This document shows positions 7,005 through 11,729 of a DNA stretch of 11,729 nucleotides, piece by piece. A program made the translations under genes and the position numbers. Source of the DNA: Phycisphaera sp. (lineage in GTDB: Bacteria > Planctomycetota > Phycisphaerae > Phycisphaerales > Phycisphaeraceae); assembly GCA_029287335.1 (NCBI GenBank), contig JARFRI010000297.1, positions 1 to 11,729 of the forward strand, given 5' to 3'. The stretch's first letter is position 1. Each line of letters begins with the position of its first letter. The notes below the pieces were generated by a model. The model was not told where the DNA came from and searched no databases. It was given only the letters and a program-made list of their open reading frames with translations.

Positions 7005-8285
7005 TCAGCCGTGATAGGCGCGATCGATATCGCGTCCCCGGCCAATTATGAGCAAAATCAACCATGCGATGATGGCCAATGGCGCAAAGAGTAAGTAGCT
7101 CATGTTTGCCAGCCAGCGCGATTGGATACGGCTTGCGAGTTGAGGCCCGATACGGTCATAGACCCAACGCATCGCGCAGTGCAGTCTTGGGCATCGTTTT
7201 GCGATCAAACACTCCGCTGCCTTGAGCGTTTGCATCTGGCGGGTGACCAACATCACTTGGCCGTCGGAAAATTGAACGGGCTTAGCGCGCGTCAGCCAGC
7301 GGTGGCCGTGGGCCGAGGCGGTGCAGACGTAGCAGGCCGGGGGTTGAGTCGGCAGCGAGTTGTAAACGATCTGGGCCTGGGTGATCGCGATCGGCCAGGC
7401 CGCGATGTAACCGACGGTTGTCGCCGCGGCGGGGATCGGTCGGGTGGGCTCGATCGGCCCGTCGAAGTCGGTGCGGTACCGCCTGCATAACGCAGCAGCC
7501 ATGCATATCAGCATCAAGTAAGGCCCGGCAACGAGGATCGGCAGCAGGATCACGCCACGAGACAACAGACCGACCACGAGCAGTACGAACAGCGTGCCGA
7601 CAACAGATAGTCGAGCCGCCTTCGCGGTGCGCTTGTTGCGATGTTTGGGTGGACGCGTCGCGTCCTTGTTATTTGCGTTCACGACGATCGCCGCGAGAAT
7701 CCCCAGCGCGAACGCACCAATGATGACTGACGCAAAGAACGCTTTGGAAAACCCCATCATGCTGGCCGAGATAATGAACTGGTATTGCAGCCCGAGCACG
7801 CAGCCAAGCAGCAACCCCGAGCGGACCCACCACTTGCGCCCGGTCACGATCGGCCGAACCATCAGTGCGGCGTAGGCGAGGTAGGACCACGCGAGGAAGG
7901 GGTAAAACGCCCACATCGCTCGGCCCGAGAGCATCACGCCGATGTAATCGCGCAAGTCACCCGACTGCCACTCTACATTGATCGGATTCATGGGCGCGAA
8001 TGCAGCGAAGAGGACGATCATCGCCGGGCCGATGCAGCCGTAGATCAGCCCAAGCGTGCGCATGATGGGCGAGAGGGTATGAAGAGAGAACGGCCGAGCC
8101 TTTCGGCCGTTGTAGTATTCGAGGGTGATGCCAACGGGCGTGCCACACTCGGGGCATGCCGCGTCAAGCACAAGCGTGCGCAGGTTGTAATCGCAGGTCC
8201 AGCAGGGCAGGTCTGATGCGATTTGATGGTCATCATTGAATGTGATGCCGACCATGCTGGGGTGGGGATGGGGTGGCTGTGTCAT
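7005..8285 (-). CDS. Zinc-ribbon polytopic membrane protein of unknown function
   Basis: A 426-residue protein with an N-terminal cytoplasmic-type zinc ribbon: C28, C31, C44 and C47 in a CWTCDYNLR...CPECG arrangement. This CxxC-Y-(D/N)LR...CPECG module is common in planctomycete proteins of unknown role and supports the taxonomic call. It is followed by about seven or eight membrane segments, for example around the LGLIYGCIGPAMIVLFAAF, LLLGCVLGLQYQFIISAS, GILAAIVV, LSVVGTLFVLLVVGLLS and LLFAPLAIIAWLILLIIG stretches, and a cytoplasmic basic region (KHRNKRTAKAAR) between two of them. I do not recognise a transport or enzyme signature. ATG at 8285 is chosen; TTG at 8297 has AAGG four bases before it and would add four residues. 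It converges on the response regulator gene with 21 bases between stops and no visible terminator. Confidence 0.75.
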   Translation of the reverse strand: MTQPPHPHPSMVGITFNDDHQIASDLPCWTCDYNLRTLVLDAACPECGTPVGITLEYYNGRKARPFSLHTLSPIMRTLGLIYGCIGPAMIVLFAAFAPMNPINVEWQSGDLRDYIGVMLSGRAMWAFYPFLAWSYLAYAALMVRPIVTGRKWWVRSGLLLGCVLGLQYQFIISASMMGFSKAFFASVIIGAFALGILAAIVVNANNKDATRPPKHRNKRTAKAARLSVVGTLFVLLVVGLLSRGVILLPILVAGPYLMLICMAAALCRRYRTDFDGPIEPTRPIPAAATTVGYIAAWPIAITQAQIVYNSLPTQPPACYVCTASAHGHRWLTRAKPVQFSDGQVMLVTRQMQTLKAAECLIAKRCPRLHCAMRWVYDRIGPQLASRIQSRWLANMSYLLFAPLAIIAWLILLIIGRGRDIDRAYHG

Positions 8286-8436
8286 GGCAGTCGACAAGGG
8301 GCCTTGGCAATGGCTGGTGCCGGCGGGCCATGATAAGTGACAGGTTCTCTATCGGATGAGAGCTACCACGCGCATCGCGGGAGATGTTGGGCCATTTCGC
8401 ATCGGGTTCGAGGCGACATCGGCTAGGTTTGCGCAT

Positions 8437-8476
8437 AAAAAAACCCGCGTCAGCAGCCGTTAGGCGCCGACGCGAG
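8437..8476 (-). terminator. Rho-independent terminator
   Basis: Read on the minus strand, an 11-bp stem (arms 8466-8476 and 8444-8454, with two G-U pairs) is extended by an inner GCC/GGC stem around a TAAC loop and followed at once by seven T (8443-8437). It is a strong intrinsic terminator in sequence terms. It could end transcripts of the unknown gene at 8587-8940, end a small RNA starting near 8497, or work as an attenuator ahead of the membrane protein gene. Confidence 0.85.
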
Positions 8477-8497
8477 CTTCCGGGGGCGAAGTAATCT
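8437..8497 (-). ncRNA. Candidate small RNA or terminated leader, about 60 nt
   Basis: A near-consensus promoter (8504-8532) faces this stretch and predicts a start at about A8497; the strong terminator ends at 8437. The predicted transcript has a small CTTC-loop-GAAG hairpin near its 5' end and then the terminator stem. No ORF with a plausible ribosome binding site fits inside. It may be an independent small RNA, or the 5' leader of the membrane protein gene with its terminator read through under some condition. I recognise no known RNA family. Confidence 0.4.
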
Positions 8498-8503
8498 AAA
8501 ACA

Positions 8504-8532
8504 ACTATAGGCGGTCGATTGGCAATAGTCAA
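8504..8532 (-). promoter_or_regulatory. Strong sigma70-type promoter, minus strand
   Basis: On the minus strand: TTGACT (8532-8527), a 17-base spacer, then TATAGT (8509-8504). Each hexamer matches consensus at five of six positions and the spacing is ideal. An AT-rich tract lies just upstream (about 8535-8552, including TTAAAAATTAGTTAA), resembling an UP element. It points toward the terminator at 8476-8437 and, beyond, the membrane protein gene. Confidence 0.7.
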
Positions 8533-8586
8533 CCCCTTCATTAACTAATTTTTAACTGTTGACCTAAGCGTCTTTCAAAAAAGAAG

Positions 8587-8940
8587 TTACGCGCCATTCT
8601 TGAGGTCGTCGTATGTTTTTGCAACATCTTGCAGTAGAGATCGCAGATCGCCCGGTATGGGTTGGTCCGCGAAACGGGCCCGTATTGCCGCCGCATGGCG
8701 GTGGATCAGCACGCCTGCACGGTCCAGACCCATCGCACGCTCCGCGTCGCTCAGCTCGTCCATCTGTCGCAGCGCGAACCACACCGCCTGCAGGGTAATA
8801 ATATCCGTCACCGATTGACGCACCAGCCCCGGCGCACCCACCTCGGGCAGCGCAACGGCACTGCGGGCAAAATCGGTCCATTGCGCCAACAGCACGGCCC
8901 AGGTCAGGCGGTCGGGTTCGAGCGGTTCAACATCAGCCAT
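8587..8940 (-). CDS. Small helical protein of unknown function
   Basis: A 117-residue soluble protein with no signal peptide, no membrane segment and no cysteine. It is Ala/Leu-rich and should be mostly alpha-helical, with the parts LTWAVLLAQWTDFARSAVALP, VTDIITLQAVWFALRQMDEL and AGVLIHRHAAAIRARFADQP. I do not recognise the family. ATG at 8940 is preferred; the adjacent in-frame TTG at 8943 is the only longer start and there is no clear Shine-Dalgarno sequence. Codon use and third-position GC fit a real gene better than the overlapping plus-strand frames. It is divergent from the secreted YdjY-type gene, sharing a 95-base gap, and is followed about 110 bases downstream by the terminator at 8476-8437. 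Confidence 0.65.
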   Translation of the reverse strand: MADVEPLEPDRLTWAVLLAQWTDFARSAVALPEVGAPGLVRQSVTDIITLQAVWFALRQMDELSDAERAMGLDRAGVLIHRHAAAIRARFADQPIPGDLRSLLQDVAKTYDDLKNGA

Positions 8941-8990
8941 CAAATACGAAACCTAATGCAATCGGTGCAGAGGGTCTGCGACACAGGCAC

Positions 8991-8996
8991 TATGAT
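8991..8996 (+). promoter_or_regulatory. Possible -10 box for the YdjY-type gene
   Basis: TATGAT at 8991-8996 matches five of six positions of the -10 consensus and lies 39 bases before the start codon, in the 95-base divergent gap. No convincing -35 box is found at the right distance, so an activator or another sigma factor may be involved, or the match is chance. Confidence 0.3.
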
Positions 8997-9035
8997 AGAA
9001 GCGAAACCGAAGTAAACCGATAGGGAGTCGATGTC

Positions 9036-9860
9036 ATGTTGAAGAACTGGATAACCAGCCTGGTCGTGATGGTGTTATTCGTGGTGCCGTCGGTCGACGC
9101 TCAGGAACAAGCCGAGGCACTACCCGCTGACGAGCCTCAACCCAAACAAGCGATCGACCCGGTTGCCGCGGCGATCAAGCAGGTCAACGAGCAAGACAAC
9201 GGCATCACCATCAACAAAGAAGACGCTTATGTCGACGTCAAAGCGACGGTTTGCCTGCGTCGGGGTGATTTCCTGGAGATGTTTGCCTGCACGAAAGACA
9301 CGCGCGAGCACGAGTCGATCCTAGTGATCGATGCGGTGCCCTCGAAGATGCACCTCGGCCTGCTGTTGTTGGGGCTGGAGCCGGGCAAGCCGTTGTCGTA
9401 TGACATGAAGGTAGACCCGCCTAGGCTGGTGCCTGCGTCGGGGCCAAAGGTCGGCGTGTTCATCGTGATCAAGTTGGACGATATTGAGCGCGAGATCCCC
9501 GCGAACCGCTGGGTACAGGACAACAAGACCCAGGAAATGATGCAGAGCAACACTTGGCTGTTCGCAGGCTCACAGTTCGCCGAGTTCCAGGATAAACCGA
9601 TCTACCAAGCCGACCTCAACGGCTCGGCCATCTCGCTGGTGAACTTCGGCGACGACCTGCTGACGCTGCCCAACAAGATGACCGATGCCAACGAGAGCCA
9701 CGACAAGGTCTGGGTACCGCGCACCCAGGCCATCCCCGAGGTCGGGACCAAGGTGACCATCCGCCTTCGGCCCGTGGCTGAGGACAAGAATGAAGACAAG
9801 ATCAAGGACGATCCGGCCAAGAACCCCCCGCCACTGCCGGTCCCCGAGGCCAAGGAGTAG
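9036..9860 (+). CDS. Secreted YdjY-domain protein
   Basis: A 274-residue exported protein. Residues 1-22 form a signal peptide with likely cleavage at VDA|QE. After a Pro/Glu/Gln-rich linker comes a domain with the order VDVKATVCLRRGDFLEMFACT, then TREHESILVIDAVPSKMHLGLLLLGLEPG; this is the pattern of the YdjY domain, found in planctomycete periplasmic proteins and in Escherichia coli YdjY, called ferredoxin-like but of unproven function. Two cysteines (C73, C85) and the THEH-like TREHES segment are the most conserved-looking points. The latter half contains a beta-rich region (WVQDNKTQEMM, WLFAGSQF) and ends in an acidic, Pro-rich tail. AGGGAG at 9022-9027 gives a good ribosome binding site eight bases before ATG. 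No clear terminator follows. Confidence 0.75.
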   Translation: MLKNWITSLVVMVLFVVPSVDAQEQAEALPADEPQPKQAIDPVAAAIKQVNEQDNGITINKEDAYVDVKATVCLRRGDFLEMFACTKDTREHESILVIDAVPSKMHLGLLLLGLEPGKPLSYDMKVDPPRLVPASGPKVGVFIVIKLDDIEREIPANRWVQDNKTQEMMQSNTWLFAGSQFAEFQDKPIYQADLNGSAISLVNFGDDLLTLPNKMTDANESHDKVWVPRTQAIPEVGTKVTIRLRPVAEDKNEDKIKDDPAKNPPPLPVPEAKE

Positions 9861-9974
9861 CGGAATTTGACCGTGATTGGGCCCCGCTGGGCCGTCCAAG
9901 GTTGTGGGCGAAGGCTAATACGCGGCGGGCAGGTGAAAAAACGCGAAAACCCTGACCAATTCTCGATTTAGGGA

Positions 9975-10003
9975 TTGACATGAAGGGCCTGGCGCGCGAC
10001 AAT
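9975..10003 (+). promoter_or_regulatory. Sigma70-type promoter of the small lipoprotein gene
   Basis: A perfect -35 hexamer TTGACA (9975-9980), a 17-base spacer and a -10 hexamer GACAAT (9998-10003, four of six including the key A2 and T6). Predicted start is near 10010, giving a leader of about 29 bases that contains the AAGGGA ribosome binding site at 10027-10032. Confidence 0.6.
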
Positions 10004-10038
10004 CCCTGGGCTGAACATCCTTCTCTAAGGGAATTGCA

Positions 10039-10296
10039 ATGATCCGTACCGCCCTACTCGCTTCGTGCCTCCTCGCCTCGACTCTCATCGTCGGCGGCTG
10101 CAGCAACACCATCACCTCCGACGACCTGCGAGACAATTGGACGCCAGAGCTCCAGTCCGTCACACAGTCCGAGGAAGAGTTCACGAACTTCAAGTCGCGA
10201 CACCGCCACAACACCTGGCGCCAAGTCCACGACGACTGGGCACGGATCTGGTTGGTCGATCGTAACCTCCGCCTGTCCGAATACAACCTGCCCTAA
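10039..10296 (+). CDS. Small lipoprotein of unknown function
   Basis: An 85-residue protein with a lipoprotein signal: short basic start (MIR), hydrophobic core, and lipobox LIVGGC with the acylated cysteine at C21. The residue after it is Ser, fitting outer-membrane sorting by the Escherichia coli rule, though this rule may not hold here. The mature part, only 64 residues, is highly polar and rich in Asp, Arg, His and Trp (TPELQSVTQSEEEFTNFKSR, HDDWARIWLVDR), likely helical. I do not recognise the family. It forms a complete single-gene unit: promoter at 9975-10003, AAGGGA six bases before ATG, and an intrinsic terminator at 10324-10349. This clean unit suggests it is well expressed on its own. 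Confidence 0.8.
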   Translation: MIRTALLASCLLASTLIVGGCSNTITSDDLRDNWTPELQSVTQSEEEFTNFKSRHRHNTWRQVHDDWARIWLVDRNLRLSEYNLP

Positions 10297-10323
10297 TCAG
10301 GCTGGCCTAAACCAACTATGAAA

Positions 10324-10349
10324 GCCGAGGCTCAATGCCTCGGTTTTTT
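10324..10349 (+). terminator. Rho-independent terminator after the lipoprotein gene
   Basis: CCGAGGC (10325-10331), a TCAAT loop, and GCCTCGG (10337-10343) form a perfect 7-bp stem, followed by six T (10344-10349). It begins 28 bases after the lipoprotein stop codon. Confidence 0.93.
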
Positions 10350-10550
10350 GTTGCGCCTCAGCCGCAACGTCACCGCGCGGGCGCGGAGTGTATTTACCCC
10401 TTCCCCCGTTTCCACCCCACTCAGGCTCGATCACTGACAGCTGGCAACATTCCCACGTGGCATCTGACCCAGTCAAACTCGGATTGCTCTCGAGCTTGCG
10501 AAACGCTCGTCTAGAATCTGCCATTGCTTCGCTATTGATTGCCCAACTTT
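10350..10550. other. Gap between convergent genes, nothing clear
   Basis: About 200 bases between the lipoprotein terminator and the end of the acyltransferase gene. I see no supported gene, tRNA or strong repeat. A weak dyad (GAGC at about 10493-10496 with GCTC near 10505) has no T-run for a minus-strand terminator. The composition changes here, from the GC-rich left side to the more AT-rich acyltransferase region. Confidence 0.5.
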
Positions 10551-11729
10551 TCATTCCCTCGCCTGAGCATCCGGCCTCTCATTTAGCTCCCACAACTCAA
10601 GAATTCGTGACTCGAAGGAGGGATATAACTGATGGTTGCCATAAGCGCTGAGGTGATCGCCATCAGAAAACAGCGGTCGGCCGGGCTCGAAAGCAGACAC
10701 CATTTCATCAGGACATAAAACCGGGAAGGGGTCCCACAGGTAACACTGCGGGAACTGTTCATCAAGCACCTGAAGGGACTCCATCATTGGCTGGCGGTAT
10801 TCCTCAAGAAAACTCCGATCCATTATAAACCCCGCCTTACCAATCGGATTCATACGGTTAAACCAGTCTGCACAGCGAAAAGGCGGTGACATCAGCACAG
10901 GTTTGGGAGCATCAATCAAAATGGTTGCGCCCGTTTCAGAAAGTCTCGCGATGATTTCTTTGGCTTCTTCTAGTGCCAACGCACGGGTTTTCTCCGCCTC
11001 TTGGCCGTAGCGTGACTGCCAAACGTATTCTTCATTGATGTTGTCCCATGGATTGACAAAGCGGTACATCCTTAGCGAGGCAAGAAAAACAATATCACCG
11101 GGCTTGGCCTCGGCAAGCACCCTTGCCAGCCGCTCTTCTTTGAAATTGACGCCATTTTCTGAATAGTCTTGTGATGGGTTGAGCAAATCTGCAACACCCA
11201 TACCTCCAGCGCTTAGCATGATGACTTCAATACCATGCTCCTTTGCCAAGCGGTTGACCATGGTCGTATATGCCCCCGCGTGTGAATCACCGAGGACGTA
11301 AAGCCTCTTTCCCGCTCCAAGTTCAGTCTTGCTCTTAATCTCCGGCCCAAGCGGGTGACCCACCTTCCATATCTCCGGGTGTTGTGCCACCACAGATAGG
11401 CAAATGTGATTGCGGCCCTTAAACAGCAGGCTACAGACCGCTGCGCTGAGTAAGATCGATGCCAAGCCCGCCGAAATAACCTTCCACTGTGGGAATCTGA
11501 CGTGGAATTTAGCAAGGCGAATGGGCGATTCCACAAAGCGATAGGAGATTTCTGCAAGCAGAAAAGTCAATGCGACGCCAACAAGAATCATGGCGACCGA
11601 TTCAAAGCCAACGGTCCAGCGTAAAATCACAAAAATAGGCCAGTGCCAGAGGTACAAGGAGTAGGAGCGCAGCCCCACGTAAACCATGGGTGGAGACTCA
11701 AGTATCGCTTCTAATGCTGGCTTTTTCGC
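10551..11729 (-). CDS. Membrane O-acyltransferase with C-terminal SGNH domain (5' end beyond window)
   Basis: The frame is open to the right edge, so the 392 visible residues are the C-terminal part of a longer protein, usually 600-700 residues in this family. The first visible stretch, ending in VGLRSYSLYLWHWPIFVIL, is the last part of the acyltransferase-3 (OafA/YrhL type) membrane domain; further segments are ILVGVALTFLLAEISYRFVE and ISAGLASILLSAAVCSLLF. The rest is a periplasmic SGNH-hydrolase-like domain with the block I motif GDSHA (bases 11280-11291 encode GDSH) and the catalytic DGDH (10653-10664). Such fusions move acyl, usually acetyl, groups across the membrane onto surface polysaccharides, for example O-antigen. 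The acceptor is unknown. The sequence is noticeably lower in GC than the rest of the window, suggesting horizontal transfer, common for surface glycan genes. Confidence 0.9.
   Translation of the reverse strand, partial: AKKPALEAILESPPMVYVGLRSYSLYLWHWPIFVILRWTVGFESVAMILVGVALTFLLAEISYRFVESPIRLAKFHVRFPQWKVISAGLASILLSAAVCSLLFKGRNHICLSVVAQHPEIWKVGHPLGPEIKSKTELGAGKRLYVLGDSHAGAYTTMVNRLAKEHGIEVIMLSAGGMGVADLLNPSQDYSENGVNFKEERLARVLAEAKPGDIVFLASLRMYRFVNPWDNINEEYVWQSRYGQEAEKTRALALEEAKEIIARLSETGATILIDAPKPVLMSPPFRCADWFNRMNPIGKAGFIMDRSFLEEYRQPMMESLQVLDEQFPQCYLWDPFPVLCPDEMVSAFEPGRPLFSDGDHLSAYGNHQLYPSFESRILELWELNERPDAQARE

Noticed and set aside
7418..8216. Several plus-strand frames opposite the zinc-ribbon membrane protein
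   Set aside because: All are shadows of the minus-strand gene, whose regular hydrophobic segments and zinc ribbon show it is the true frame.
8233..8541. Minus-strand open frame of 102 codons upstream of the membrane protein gene
   Set aside because: It runs through the promoter and the intrinsic terminator and overlaps the start of the membrane protein gene in another frame; its composition does not look like a protein.
8662..9015. Plus-strand open frame of 117 codons
   Set aside because: Antisense to the unknown helical gene and across the divergent gap; Arg/His-rich shadow without a start signal.
10388..10651. Plus-strand open frame of 87 codons after the lipoprotein terminator
   Set aside because: It overlaps the end of the acyltransferase gene on the other strand, has no ribosome binding site and shows no domain.
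1..11729. CRISPR array, prophage, toxin-antitoxin pair, insertion sequence, tRNA or rRNA
   Set aside because: I looked for regularly spaced repeats, transposase or integrase motifs, paired small genes and tRNA-like folds and found none.

Overview
The window looks like chromosome from a planctomycete, most likely class Phycisphaerae. This rests on recognised features rather than any database search: a membrane protein that opens with a CxxC...YNLR...CPECG zinc ribbon, a secreted YdjY-type protein, a Coa1-type membrane protein, moderately high GC, and few strong Shine-Dalgarno sequences. The taxonomic call is an inference.

Left part (1-3249, plus strand): the 3' end of an ettA-type ABC-F gene, a large nested inverted repeat (298-367), then a tight run of four genes: a VOC/glyoxalase-fold protein, a Coa1-like membrane protein, pdxJ (vitamin B6 synthesis) and rsgA (30S ribosome maturation GTPase). 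Spacings of 32, 0 and 19 bases suggest one operon that mixes housekeeping functions.

Middle (3397-6983, plus strand): a two-component system. A MASE1-type membrane sensor kinase with three PAS domains overlaps by four bases a NarL/FixJ-type response regulator. They should act as a sensor-transcription factor pair; the signal and the target genes cannot be read from this window.

Right part (7005-11729): a minus-strand zinc-ribbon polytopic membrane protein; behind it a compact promoter-to-terminator unit (8437-8532, minus) that could encode a small RNA of about 60 nt or act as an attenuated leader; a minus-strand unknown 117-aa protein; a divergent secreted YdjY-domain protein; a small lipoprotein with its own clear promoter and terminator; and, running off the right edge on the minus strand, a membrane O-acyltransferase fused to a periplasmic SGNH esterase-like domain, with a visibly lower-GC sequence that suggests acquired surface-polysaccharide genes.

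Most of the window is ordinary chromosomal core. The signals most worth checking are the promoter/terminator unit at 8437-8532 and the nested palindrome at 298-367. I do not see a defence system, prophage, CRISPR array, tRNA or rRNA.
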